This document shows, piece by piece, positions 1 to 12,342 of a stretch of 64,000 nt of DNA; within the stretch, counting starts at the first letter, position 1, and every line of letters begins with the position of its first letter. Source of the stretch: Chrysopilus asiliformis (taxonomy: Eukaryota; Arthropoda; Insecta; Diptera; Rhagionidae); NCBI GenBank assembly GCA_964034945.1, contig OZ035962.1, positions 106,402,034 to 106,466,033 of the forward strand, written 5' to 3'. The notes beneath the pieces were generated by a model, which was not told where the DNA came from, searched no databases, and worked only from the letters and a program-made list of their open reading frames with translations. A program made the translations under genes and the position numbers.

Positions 1-92
1 GGTTTTTTCTAATTGCTTTTCTGTGTTTTTCTTTTTTTTTCTTTTCGGTGTCCTGTCGACGGACTCCTTCAGCTCGGCCCATTATTAATGAA

Positions 93-3000
93 ATGCTAAG
101 AATTCGCGTCAAAATGGGTCCTCCGCGAAGCAAAGAATGGACTTGCTGTTTCGGATTGCATGTTCACACCGCCACTATTATGATTGGCCTTTGGCATTTG
201 GTGAGTTAATAATAATTTGCACATTTTACAACTGTATCTAATTAATAAATGCGAAACACCTGACTGACCCTACCTAAGCTAATAACAATTTACGCATTTA
301 CCTGCCCTGACATTCGATTCGATTGCCTCTCATTAACATCGCTTGTCATGGCTGTTTTTTCATAGTTTTTCTATTATTCAAAAGTTTATCGTCATCACAG
401 TTGAGTCGCGCCGCCAACACCTTTTGCAATTCGAGTTTCATAAAACCTCTGATGTTGACATTTTCTCGTTTGAATTTCAAACCTCATCATCCCTCGTTTT
501 TCTCGTCTATCCAAGTTCCATCTGAAGTTTCCAAATTCTCCGGGAAATTGTTCGCTGCTTAAAAAGAGACCTCAACTGAATAAATAACAGAAAATAGAAA
601 TAAAAGAGGCGAAAAGTCAAAATAGCAATTGTTGCCATTCAACTCGGCTTTGCAAAACGAAGCCGCAACACCAGAAGCCAACAAAAATCCCATCTCGAGG
701 GTAGCGTGGAAAGTTTCAGATTTGGCGACAAAAACACATGATTCGTTACGCATTCTTTTCCTTTTGTCTACCCCCTTCTGGTCTTGTGTTAGAAAATATA
801 AATATGAGTCAAAATTTTAGCTTAATCAGACGAGTGGTTTTCAAATGAGAGTTTTTGAAAGTATTTAAACTTCCGCTTCATTTTTGGTTCAGTAGCCGTA
901 TGTGAAGGCTAAAAAATTCAATACAAAAAGCCACAAAACAACTTAAAAAAGATTGGTGAGGGTGGTAGCGAAGATCTGTAAAGAAAAAATTTGCGTGATG
1001 TTTTTTATTTGCCACTTTTTTTCTTTCTTTTATCAGCAACCTTTTTTCCCATTAATCAAAAACCAAGAATTTGTAACATCTTGGATTTCGATATTCTCAG
1101 TTGTTTTCGAACAAATCGCAACCCCACTCAAATCCTTGTTAAGAGCTCACAAACCCACTCAAATCCTTGTTAAGAGCTCACAAACCCACTCAAATTCTTG
1201 TTAAGAGCTCACAAACCTAGAAATCTTTACGCAATCGACAATTTTTTGAGGGTATCGATCTTAGGAAGCCCGAAAAGGCCTTTTTCCAAGCATTGCTACT
1301 TTCTTTAAGTAACGTCACTAAATTCAGAGATAAAATATTTAAAAAAAAAAATAAATAAAAAATAATGACATGTATTTTTCCTATCACTCCCGCAACTTTT
1401 CAGCCACCCCTCGTAAATAATGAAACAAAACAGTCCGAAGTTGAATTCAGTTGCTGTTGTAAACTCTAGGGAAATATCGCAAATGCAATTCAGTCGATCT
1501 ACTGAATAATGCATGGACACGCGGGCAGGAGGGTTGGATTTACAGACAAAACGTTGAAGACCAATGAGAAGAATATGAGGAAAACCCGTTCGTTTAAGTG
1601 TAATTTTGTTCTGCTTTACACTCGCAATCTAGAAAAATAATCTAGAAAAGCTGGAGCTAAGCTGAGCTCAAGTATTTCTGGGTTACTGATCAGCCGAATT
1701 CCAATTTCACGTTCTGTCGCTGTTCTAGAAAATATTTTTTTCTTTATTCAATTCTGGGTTTTTGTTTGCTAAACTGGAACTGATATCTTTGTAGAAAATT
1801 TATTGAAGCCCAGTTTTACGATAGTCACTCATTTAATGGTTAAGGTTTATCAGTAAACCGAATTATATCTAATGTTGCTATTTTAAATGTGACGCCATAT
1901 ATAAAAAGAAATTTCAATTTTCTTTATTAAAATGGAATATCTCAAATCATTGGTAAACTACTGACCACCTCTCCGTCTTTGTCTCCGCCTCAGTGATCTC
2001 TTTTATGCTGCCCCCCTCTCACCTCTGACCCTTTGAAACACAATCTACCATCCGAAAATTGAGGTTTTGCTGAATTTGTAGGGTTTGCAAACTCATCAAT
2101 AGCAGAACTTTATCCGCTAGGAAAAAGGGTACATTTTTGGTAACGCGGAGTTAATAAATTAGATCAAATTGTGTGATGGGGGAAGAAGGGGAGGGGGGGG
2201 GGGTGGTGGTGGATATGCGATCGTTTTATGGCGGTACTAAACTCCATACAAATCATAACGAAAAAGCATGACAAGGGAAAGGGGGCCCAAAAATCGAAAA
2301 ACCCGTTATATATTTTATGGACAAATCTCATTAATAAAAAATTAATTCTAGATTAGTGGACATACAAAAATTAAAATTCATAGATCTTTACTTAATTCCT
2401 AAAATTCAAATCGAGAAAAATCAATTCCTTGGCACAAAGCTATTAAATACTCGACAATATGAAACCTAATTGTTACAAAACCGCGCTGTGAAAAATTAAC
2501 ACAATCTTTTATCACACATTTGAGTCACTAATTTAATTTTGCAGAACTAATTTCGCTGGGGGACTTTCATAAAAACAGTGTTTTGTCCAAACATAAAAGT
2601 GATGCCCTTTGAGTCAGCAATTGGACCTGAATTTATGTGTTTTTGTTATCAACATACGTTTGCCATTTGAGTGAATTGTTTAGCAAGCGTTTATGTTTTG
2701 ATAATATTTTGCTATTGTAGCGAAACAAATGTGTTTTGATCAGATAAAATTATTGAAACGCGGGAGTCGAATTTAAATTTATACGAGTATCATTTCGTTA
2801 CGGTTTATATCTGAATTTGTTTTGTTTCTTCGCGGTGACGACTTTTTTTCTGCTTGGGAAGTAAATTACAGTAGAACTTGCGGTATGCCACCTTTTGTGA
2901 ATAAAATTTCAGTTCATGAATTGGGGTTTCCCTTTGTGAACACTCTTGAGGAAAACACTCGGTTCACGAACCGAGGCACTGTATTTTAAGTAATTTAGAA

Positions 3001-6000
3001 TCGCTCGTTAGTTTAGTTAGATTATTTTTGAGATACAGAGGGGTGACCCATAGATTCCCAAAAATATATGAACCAATTTATGAGCTTCATATATCAAAAA
3101 CTAAAATTTATGTCTCATCGAGACCTTATGAAAATAGGCGAGATTATGTCTAATCGAGGTGTTTATCATAAAGATACAATCATACCACGCTTTAATAAAA
3201 ATAAACTCAACGACCAAAAATATATGAATTTAATTTCATTATGAAAGAAATCATTGAAATGCAAAAAATTGTGACTAAAAAGGATTTTCTTCGATGCACA
3301 TTTATTTACTTCTCGTCATATCCCTCCGTTTATTTTTGATATTGGATATTCATTTCTGTTGCAGTCAAAGTCGCATTTCTAAATTTAGACAACAATCGGT
3401 TTAATTGGTATTGATCGGTCGCCTTCAAACGTTTTATGTTACTGCCGTATTATGTTTCTTTAAGCATAAAAGCTTTATAGCTCAACCGATGTTGAAATTT
3501 TAAAATTTCAAGGGAAAGGGAGAGAGAGAGGGGGGGGGGGGTTAATGTTTTATGTGGAGGAGTTGCAGTAGGGAGACTTGAGAGGGATTTTAACACTGGT
3601 CGATGAGACTCATTACCCAGTTTTTGTCATAGATTTGGTCGTAGCTTAACCGTAAAGCCTCTTCCGTTAAATACATTACCGTTAGGTGGAATAGAAGTTG
3701 GAAAATATCGCTTGATGTTCTTTTTAAGTCCTTCCTTTTGAAATTTCGAGAACAGGATTTTTTCGAGGAATGTTTCGAGGTAGAGATTCGTGATAAGCAA
3801 CCCTGAAAACCTCCGAAAGCCAGTTCTTGCGAGAAAAATGGGAAGAAGGACATTTGCGTTATCCTTACAGGACGTTCCGTTTTGAATTTTAAAATTCCAA
3901 CAGCAGAGCCGTGATCAGCGACCCCGGAAACCCCATAATGCCAATTTTTCCGAGGAAAAATGGGAAAAAGGATATTTGCATTATCCTTACAGGACCTTCT
4001 GTTTCAAATTTTGAAAATCTAACATAGCTAAAAACCTGCTCCTGGTAACGCAGGTTATTTTGCAAAAAAACGCGTAAAAATCGGTCCAGTAGTTTTTAAA
4101 TTTTGTAATCTCAAACCAACAAACAGACCAACAAACATCCATTTTTATAGATTCAAAACGAAAAGCGAAAAAATAAAATGAAAACTTTTAAAAAGCGAAT
4201 CCACTGTTGCATGTTTGAGCTTAGTAATAAGATCATTCTTAAACCTTGAAAATATATTTAAAAATTCTTTACAACTGCCAACATTAGTAATGTTTAATCA
4301 AAAATGTAATTCTATTTGGTAGAAAATAACTCATCAACAGATAACAAATTAAAATTATTCCGATTCAAAGTGACGCAGTTCAAATAAATGGCACCCAAGT
4401 ATGTCTCATAGTTTTGATTATCGACGCCCTTGACCTGAAATTGACAACCAATATCTACAATATTCACTGGACGAGTGAAATTCACAACAAAATATTCCAT
4501 TATCCATCCTTCATTCAGATTAATTGGGAATATTAGCTTCACGCCAGCTTCACGGAGGAAACTTGCGAAAATTTCTCTTTGATTTTCTGCAATAGATTTG
4601 ATTACAGCGCGCCCCGGGCGAATTTCTTTTAACTGATTTCCAAATACCAATTCACAAGTTCTATTTTGGAATCCATGCTGTTGCGCTTTCAAAATACATT
4701 CTACCTGAGCGAATTCATTCGTAGATTTCCAGGCAAAACCAAAGACCAACGTTTGCTTAACCAAAATTTCGGTTGCGAACAGGCGAAATTCGACATGCGG
4801 TTTTAGGAGTTTCAAACAGGATCCACCGTTCACGGCGCTTTCGAAATGATGTTCTGCGAATTCAAACAACGGAACTGACGGCTGAAGTGATTGTTTGGAA
4901 AGGTTGAAAAATTGCGGTCCACTTTCTTTTCCATTGATGAAGAATTTCTTTCCCGATCCCAGACAGAAGTCCGTATAGAGCGGGACTTCAACAATGGGAG
5001 ACGTTGGCAGATCTTCCCACAGCAACCTCCAAAAGTGGTCATTTCTCTGTAGGAATAGCTCGTTTAGCTTTTCATCTCCATTTTGTGTATTGAGATTGAA
5101 GCCCTCTTCCCCTATCGATTCATATGTCCATCCAGGGGCAAAGAATCCCACCGAGAAGTTGTTTTGGACAACCTGCGCCAAAGTTTTATTTGTGTCGAAT
5201 TTTCCCAGTTGATCGCGACCAAAAACGTCAATTCCGAAGAAAACATCCTTGCACCGATTCGGAGAGACTTTTCTCTTCGTTCTTAAAAGATGATCATCGC
5301 CCCAGAAATAATTAATCAACATTGCGTCGCAGGCATCAAAGAGGAATGTGTTTTCCCAATTGATCTCATTTTGCCAGTGAACTTCTCCGTCGTGTCTGAG
5401 GCTGTCGTACAGGAATAGAATCGAACCTGGAATTCGGGTGTGCAGGAGATTTTCTAATGTCTTCAAGAAATGCCTGAAAAAATACAAATTGTGAAGTAGT
5501 GCTTATTTCCGAAGAGCCACGATTTTGAAAATGAAATTTCTATGAAATTCTTTGCAATAAATTACAGTAAACTAAAATTTTTCTTGAAATTAATTCTTTT
5601 TTAACTCAACTTACATAAACGGTGGGACTTTATTCTGATAGATGTTGCACTCGATATTTATTAACCATCCTTCAAAGCAGAAATGTTTGCATAATTCCAC
5701 CAGAGCTTCTGCTGTCCTCTCTGCAGTTAGTGTGGACTCCAAAACTTCATTCATTAGTTTAGTACCAGCACGGCCTTCAGTAATGAATGTTCCTAAAAAT
5801 TTAAGTGAAATTTTAAAAGAATAGAAATGATTTTAATTTGGATTTTAGATCAGGCTTTTCCACATTAACCAAAAACCTTTGGTTCTTGAAATTTTGATAC
5901 CTTGTATTGGAATTTTTTTGTTTTTCTTGAAGCCGCTTCTTTAATTCAAGAAGGTACCGAAAACAGAGGGGTTACGAAAGGGAAAAGCTTGTCGGGAAAC

Positions 6001-9000
6001 CTAAAGTCTCAACCCGATCAATCTAATGCTTGGACCATCAGAGTGAAGGCGTTAGACATCTTTCACGTGATTTGTTCTACGAACCTAAAACTTTAACGCC
6101 ATTCCTGTGAGCGGCATTTATCCATCCTGACGGTGGTATCGTGATATAATGATGACTAAAATAGCAAAAATAGTCTACCCCACTCCAGTGGTAAAATCTA
6201 TAGTCATCCCACTTTTTTGATCCAGAAAAATATCTGAAAGATTTTCGTCAATACTACGAGAGTTAGAAAAATTTTCGACGTAACGCAGAGATAGTGCTTT
6301 GATTTAGAGGTAATTATTTAAAAAAAAAAATCAATATTTTAGATGAAAAAAATACAAAAATGTTCTCTCTTAAAACAAAAATGGTACAGTAGATTGAAAC
6401 AAACGACTCAAGGAAAAGAAATCCAGTTTCCTATCAAAGCACCATTTCTGTGGTAGATGAAAAACTTTTCTCAGAAACACTCGGATTTTAAACTTACTTA
6501 TCCTCTCGATAATTTCCCATCATGTCGTGGCATACGAGAACTTCCCGCTTAGTTGATCCCGCAAAACCGCTGTTTGAGTGATTTCCATCTTTCAAATTAA
6601 GAAATTCTTTCCCAAGATACCTTAAACAGAAAGAAAAGAATTTAAATTATGTAATACTTAAAATAAAACATCTGAACAGTCGCTCTCAATATCATTTGCT
6701 GTTGTTCTTAAGCTCTCTGAATTCCATCCCGTCCTTACTCGAATTAATTCGAGCAATATTTACTGAAACAGGGGTGCGTTCTTTTATTAACCGTGGTTAA
6801 CCGCGGTAAAGAGAAATGCGTTCTTAAATGCCTACGGTTAACGCTCAGTAAACTTTACTGCCGTTCCTAAATGCCAAAGTTAAGCTGTCAAAGTTACTTT
6901 TCTCAACTCTGCTCGAGAGCTGAGTTGGAGAAAGTTAACTTTAATTGTAATTAAAGAACGCGATAAAGTTAACCGAGACGGTTACAACTGTCAATCAACT
7001 GTCAATTCGTCTCGTAGTTTCGAATGAGTTTTGTGCAGAATAATGGAGGATTTTATTGTGGTCCTTGTAAATGAAAAATACGACATCAAGAAGAATTCTA
7101 TTTTTTTTAATGTATTGTTGTGCATATCACTGCTGTCAAAGTTAACCAAATCGCGTTCTTTTAATCAGAGTTAACGTCGGTAAAATTTCAACTTTGGCAA
7201 TCAGCTGTTCTAACTTTGACAAACCCAACCTTTACTTTACTCGGGAATAAAGGAACGCACCCCAGGTGAGAGTTTTGAGGTTACCAGAAAAAAACAGTTT
7301 TCCCTTGTTCTCATCGCACTCAGATTTTTACGCGGTATGTGCACCATGAATTAGTTTGCGATATTGGTTAAGGTTTGCAACCTCTCAACAGTAGAGAATT
7401 TTAGCCGATGGGTGAGTAACGAACTTTTACCGAGCAAAAACTTTTTTTCTGTTAGCAAATCAGAAACTCTTCGGGTCCATATCATCATACTAATATATAA
7501 AAACGAGTTGGTGTCTGTCTGTCTGTCTTTCTGTCTGTCGGTTCCTCTTTCACGCAAAAACGGCTGAACCGATTGACTTGAAATTTGGCATGAGTGTCTG
7601 TGGTAGTTCTGGTTCCAACATAGGCATACGGAAAAGTAGCGCGAGGGGTGGGGGAGTAAGGTGAGGGGGTAAAGTGATCTCGAAACTTAGTTTTTGCGCT
7701 ATGTTACTCTTTCGCGGGGAAACTACTGAACCGATTGGCCTGAAAATTGGCATAGATGTTCGTCGGGGGTCCACCCCCAACATAGACCCATTAAAAAGTA
7801 GCCCGAGAGGTGGGGGAGTAAGGGGAGGGGGTAAAGAAAATCCGAATCTTTTAAAGAAAAGCACGGACAACTTATTCTATCTAATTTATTGCCAATTGAA
7901 TTTTGTTTTCTTAGATTTTGTTCTATTCACGCTTTTAGCCGGGCGTAGCCGGGTCCAAATTCTAGTTTCCAATAATACAGGAATTTTAACCCTCTCAAAA
8001 TTTTAATTTTCACTTTCTTACCGTGGATTACCTACCTCGCTTTGCAATTGGAGTTATGTGGTTTTGCCAATTCACACTTTTTGTAGTTTTACTAAATTTC
8101 CAAAGATCCTCGTTGCTGAAAATAGGATGGACGTCTAGAATTTGCTTGTCCATTTCACGCGATGTCTTCCGATGTCTGCCAAAAATAAAAATTCTTTTTA
8201 AATACGACTAAATCTCAGTGCATTTAATGAAAGACTATAAAATTCTACGTGATTCGTGATTATCAGCTATAAATTTTTATCAAAGTACGGTCGTAAAAAA
8301 TCTGTTTTTTGTCAATAATTCCAAATTTATACAACATTGTTGGTAATTTGCACATTTTTTAAAAAAAACAATAATTCGACTGCATTCATTTTTGATATTG
8401 TCGATTATTGGTCGTTATGTAGCTGATAGGATTTTTTTTTGTGAAAAAAGTAGGGTCAGAGGCGTAACTAGGGGACGCTGGCAATGCGTGGAAGGGGGGA
8501 GATTTAGGAGCATCGAAAATAGATCCTAAAAACCATTATTTCGGTTCGCTAAAAATCATGCTAATATATAAAAATGAGTTGGTGTCTGTCTGTCTGTTCC
8601 TGTTTCACGCAAAAACGGCTGAACCGATTGACTTAAAATTTGGCATGAGTATCTGTGGTAGTTCTGGTTCCAACATAGGCATACGGAAAAGCAGTGCGAG
8701 GGGTAGGGGGAGTAAGGGGAGGGGGTAAAGTGATTTCGAAACTTAGTTTTTGCGCTATGTTACTCTTTCGCGGGGAAACTACCGAGCCGATTGGCCTGAA
8801 GTTTAGCTCCAACATAGACCATAAAAAAAATTTAAAAAACTTAACCCGGCGACGACGGGTATGCAAGCTAGTATCTCAATAAAGGATCTTGAAACTTCAA
8901 AAAATGCCTCTCGAATTCCCCAGCGTAAATATTAAATAAATATTTTAATTTTTAAGGCCCACCCAAAAAATTATATATGTATTAATAAAATTTTCAAATT

Positions 9001-10420
9001 TCTCTTTTTAGTTTTTAAACATTCTGGCATTAAGTTTACTGGCAGTCATCATTCGGAATCCTGAAATGATGCACGAGCTGGAGAGTAGCTACGAGGATTC
9101 GGTCGATCATGACGCTCCAGCCTTGCCGACACCGCTTAGTAAAATCGATCCACCATACGCTTATCGCGACCATTCCTTAAACTATCGTGAGTTTCCTTTA
9201 TTTATGATACAGTGACAAATTTCCTGATCCGGCGATTCCGGATAATACAGATTTTACTGTAAGAATAATTGCAATTTGCTGGATTTATCTTTTCAGATAA
9301 TGTTGACATGGGAGGTTTGGTGTGCATTTGCATGATAGCAGTGACACTGATGATGATTTACGGTGCGGTAAAAGGAAAACCATCACATTTGCTGCCGTTC
9401 TTTTGTTTGCAGTTGTTCGATTTTGCGATTACCACGTAAGTGAAACGAATTTTGTTTGTCTATTGTTTGGAAGCGATTCTCTAGAAATTTTCTCGATTTA
9501 TCCAACATTTTCAATGATTTTCTTGAAAATTCCAATTAAATGGTCTCTGTCCAGGCAGCATTTATGTTCATGAATTTATTTATTATTTTTCTAAATATCA
9601 AATCAAACAAAAACCCGTACTTATCCAGATTTATGCAGATTTCTGTTTTGCTAATTTATTGTCATAAAATCAAATTAAATCATGATAGTCTGATAATCAA
9701 ATGATGTTTTTTTCTGATCTCCTCCAAATTAGTTTGACTGCTGCTGGTTATTTGTGTTATCTTCAATCGGTCCACCGATTAATTGCCGAAAGCCATCGCC
9801 TCCCATGGCGTGAGAAGCTCCTCCAGCTATCCCCAGATGCTCTGGTTATGGTAGTTTTGATAGCGTTCGTCAGTATTGTTCTACTAAAGGCGTACGCAAT
9901 CGGTATTGTCTGGCGCTGCTACAAATATTTGACAATGCGGCAACACAATTTACGGTCTATGCTGCCGTACATAATTCCGCATGTTTCATCGGCACAGCAT
10001 AATCAGGAACGTGACTATTCGACTCTCTTGCCAGATTACGAGGAGGCAATCGCTCAAGGTATGAAACAACCTCCGCCACCATCTTACCAAGTCGCAATGT
10101 CAAATGTACAAGTCGAAAATGATTCAGAGGCGGCTGATGCGGCCACAAACAATAATGATAGTAGCAGCAGTAATAACAACAACAACAATGAAACGATCAT
10201 TGATCATAACGCATCAAATGAGGCTAGAGTTATCGATGATGATGATGACGACGATTTCGCTGCTGCTGGCACATCCGATTTAACGCCACCGCCGCCGCCC
10301 TACAGTTCACCGAGCTCGGATTCGGATGGTGATGGTGATGGCGCTGCAGCCCCACAACCTACAACATCACTCAATCTCAATGTGGCCCAGCAGAAAAACA
10401 ACAATGAAAGCTCTGCTTAA
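93..10420 (+). CDS. LAPTM4-like lysosomal-associated four-pass membrane protein (4 coding exons)
   Basis: Coding exons are 93-200, 9012-9186, 9297-9435 and 9733-10420; all introns are GT-AG and the joined length is 1110 nt (369 aa). The family consists of late-endosomal/lysosomal four-pass membrane proteins whose cytosolic PY motifs recruit Nedd4-type ubiquitin ligases. What is seen: a Cys-rich N-terminus followed by TM1 across the exon 1/2 junction, an acidic loop, TM2 and TM3 in exon 3 and early exon 4, and TM4 ending in [11 protein letters not shown]. The tail carries LPDYEEA, PPPPSY and PPPPPY, then Asn/Ser/Asp-rich low complexity, which makes the protein longer than vertebrate LAPTM4 (about 230 aa). 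ATG at 93 is used, but ATG at 114 is in frame and gives a start closer to the family norm; a further upstream 5' exon outside the window is possible. Intron 1 is 8.8 kb and contains the ENGase gene. Assignment rests on topology, the N-terminal [12 protein letters not shown] segment and the PY tail. Confidence 0.85.
1123..1215. repeat. 31-bp tandem repeat, three units
   Basis: Three consecutive 31-bp units beginning CCCACTCAAATCCTTG and ending GAGCTCACAAA. The third unit differs by one C-to-T change (AAATTCTTG). The near-identity suggests recent slippage. Confidence 0.9.
2869..2981. mobile_element. short TA-flanked MITE candidate (mariner/pogo-like ends)
   Basis: A 113-bp unit with ends CAGT and ACTG flanked by TA on both sides (2867-2868 and 2982-2983). 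Internally it has short inverted repeats, for example GGTTCACGAACC near 2961. TA duplication with CAGT termini is typical of Tc1/mariner/pogo-derived MITEs; the terminal match is only a few bases, so this is tentative. Confidence 0.35.
3789..4025. repeat. imperfect 121-bp tandem duplication
   Basis: Two adjacent diverged units start CGTGATAAGCAA (3789) and CGTGATCAGCGA (3910), and share an AAAATGGGAA(G/A)AAGGA segment and a TTATCCTTACAGGAC segment. It is followed at 4078-4140 by an ATCGGTCCAGTAGTTTTT core and an ACAAACAGACC run, which resembles the 3' part of an interspersed repeat. Confidence 0.7.
4312..8175 (-). CDS. ENGase: Cytosolic endo-beta-N-acetylglucosaminidase, GH85 (5 exons recovered, nested gene)
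   Basis: Exons in transcript order are 8175-8032, 6620-6498, 6233-6085, 5792-5615 and 5473-4312 (stop at 4312), with consistent GT-AG phases. ENGase cleaves between the two core GlcNAc residues of N-glycans, acting on free oligosaccharides in the cytosol. Family landmarks seen in order are [37 protein letters not shown], the catalytic block FEGWLINIE (Asn and Glu of the NIE triad are the GH85 catalytic pair), [15 protein letters not shown] and [11 protein letters not shown] beta-sandwich-like C-terminal region follows. Counting from the first in-frame ATG (8153-8151) gives 577 aa, shorter than human ENGase. That exon opens upstream of this ATG, so an unfound 5' exon may supply the N-terminus. 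The exon ending at 6085 has a weak donor (GTTCGT). A possible ATTAAA signal (minus strand, 4298-4293) lies just past the stop. The whole gene lies inside LAPTM4-like intron 1 on the opposite strand. Confidence 0.88.
6772..7262. mobile_element. 491-bp MITE with 17-bp TIRs and CAG duplication
   Basis: Left end GGGTGCGTTCTTTTATT and right end its inverse with one mismatch, flanked by CAG on both sides (6769-6771 and 7263-7265). No coding capacity. It lies in the large ENGase intron between the exons at 8032 and 6620. A 3-bp duplication with G-rich TIRs would fit a PIF/Harbinger-type MITE; the superfamily is inferred. Confidence 0.75.
7485..7965 (+). mobile_element. Helitron-like non-autonomous element, copy 1
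   Basis: Begins TCATACTAATATATAA after an A and ends CTAG before a T, the expected Helitron insertion between A and T. A GCCGGGCGTAGCCGGG terminal repeat/hairpin-forming segment lies just before the end. Near the 5' end is a GTCT tract followed by an ACCGATTGACTTGAAATTTGG core, which is repeated in diverged form about 160 bp later. It carries no Rep/helicase gene. Short open frames in it are not conserved between copies. It lies in the ENGase and LAPTM4-like introns. Confidence 0.75.
8556..8871 (+). mobile_element. Helitron-like non-autonomous element, copy 2 (internally shorter)
   Basis: Same family as 7485-7965: starts TCATGCTAATATATAA after A and ends CTAG before T. A clear 3' palindrome CCCGGCGACGACGGG sits 12 bp before the end. 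It lacks most of the region between the second core and the hairpin that copy 1 has. Confidence 0.75.
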
Positions 10421-10871
10421 GTCGACACACATCTTTTGGTTGTAAATCTTATTGGCTATTTTTTTATATTTTTGAATCGTTTTTTGTTATGTTTGGCTCT
10501 TTTTGGCTGTCGTCTTATTTTTTCCACGTTCTTTTTCTCGTAAATTCTAGGTATTTAAGAATTTATTCACATGGTTTTTTCGAATTTTTCCAATTAAAAA
10601 ACGGGATTTTAAAGCCTAAGAGGGTTGTTTTCTTTATTTCGTGGTATACCTGCGATTTTTTTTTGTTGCTTCGAAACTGGCCTAGAGTTTTTCGCATGTC
10701 GGTTGGAATCATTTTTATCAATTCACTTTTTTTAAAAACATTTACAAATAGAAAATCGTAGGTTGGCGTGATTTACCGAACGAAGATGTATTTATGAGAA
10801 GAGTTTGATTTTTGAAAAACGCATACAAGGGCATTTTTTTGCACAAAGGCAGTAAAAGAAAGAAATAAGGG

Positions 10872-10903
<32 letters not shown>

Positions 10904-11865
10904 CCTTCTCTTTTTATCACATCTCTCTTTTACTCTTCCCTTCCTCTTATCTCTCCTCTCACGGAAACTATGAAAATATTAGGCCTCAAATTTTCGGCCT
11001 AAAAACTATAGGAAAAAATATTTTACTAGCGCAAATTTATCACTTTTTTCGCAATTTTCTCCACAAAAAACCATCAACGACTGAGGACTTTGAGATTTCA
11101 TAATATTTGCCGGGTTTTCACGCCACGAAAACGTACATTTCTATTTGTATATGCCCACAAAACCATGAACGCAAGAAAGAATTCCTAATATTCAGACTGT
11201 TAAAATAAAATTAAGATAAAGGGGAAAAAATATATACAAAATATAAAATTAAATCAAATCTAAATGCTAAATGTTTTTAAATTAACCAGAAAAAAAATCT
11301 ACGCAGACATATTTTTAAACAGATTATTCCAAAAAGTAATTTAATTAGCAGTAATAAAAAAAAATTAATGTAGCTAAGAATTTAAAAAAAAAGAAAGCTA
11401 AAAATATTAAAACATGTTTAACGTTTGACCCCTCCACTTTACAAAGGAAAAATATATTCTCATTAAATATTCAAAACTGAAAAATAAAAAAAACGTAGCT
11501 GTGTTTGACAAAGAAATGAACATTTTGTGAATTTTATAGTTAAAAAGACTCTTTACTTGTTAGAAAATTTTAGATAAAGTTTAACAGAAACCAATATTAA
11601 AATAATGAAACATAAATAAAATACAAAAACCTCACATTGATGTCAATTTTGTTGAGAGACACGTTAATGGATTCAATTTCCACGATTTTTTCTGTTGCAC
11701 GTATTTTTAAATCTGGTACACGTGGAATAAAAAAAAATTAATGAGATTTAATTTGGCTATTTGTTGGTCGTTAGTGTAAAGAGTTATAAAAATGTCTTAT
11801 GAAATTTATGTAAAAAACAAACTAACATTTATTGGAAGTGAATTTATTGAGAAATTTAACTTTGA

Positions 11866-12342
11866 GAAAAATATCAGTTGTGGTCAACACAAAACTTTCC
11901 TCTACAATATTTAAAGTTTCGCAAAAATATGTAAAAATTACATTTTTCAAAATTACTCATGAGCCTTTAGAGATCCGAAAACCCGTTGAAGCAAAAAATG
12001 TATTTCTTCTAAATTTGGTTTTGGGAAAAATGCATAGTTTTCGAAAAATTATCAAAAAAAATTACTACCCGTAATAGTTAATGTTACTTTTCCAAAAGTT
12101 GATAGAAAACTACGGTTTTGCTAAAACTCATCCACAAAAAATTTCAAGTCGCTAGCTCAATGCGTTCTCGAGTTATTTAAGATGCAGACAGATCGACAGA
12201 CAAATGCACGGACATCCGTATCATTTTTTCTGAAACCGGTTTCGTACTGATCAGAAAGTTTCTATCTGTTCCAATTCTCGAGTGACTTACCACCACGAAT
12301 ACAATAATTTCCTTCTATACCAACGCAGGGGAAAGTAAAAAC
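11866..12342. repeat. Interspersed repeat family T, copy 1
   Basis: Starts AAAATATCAGTTGTGGTCAA and ends with ACGAATACAATA...GGAAAGTAAAAA, the same borders as at 14707-15619 and 49221-49428. It contains an AATTTCAAGTCGCTAGCTCA core next to a short GACAGATCGACAGACA tract. No coding capacity; class not determined. Confidence 0.6.

Larger units (their letters stand above)
201..4311. other. 5' half of LAPTM4-like intron 1, no gene seen
   Basis: AT-rich non-coding sequence between exon 1 and the 3' end of the nested ENGase gene. It contains the 31-bp triplication at 1123-1215, G-rich tracts near 2195 and 3530, a short TA-flanked MITE at 2869-2981 and a degenerate 121-bp duplication at 3789-4025. 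I see no conserved coding exon; the short open frames here (60-87 codons) lack splice or family support. Confidence 0.6.

Noticed and set aside
3590..3853. 87-codon minus frame
   Set aside because: It overlaps the start of the degenerate 121-bp duplication, lacks splice or family support and the second unit does not keep the frame.
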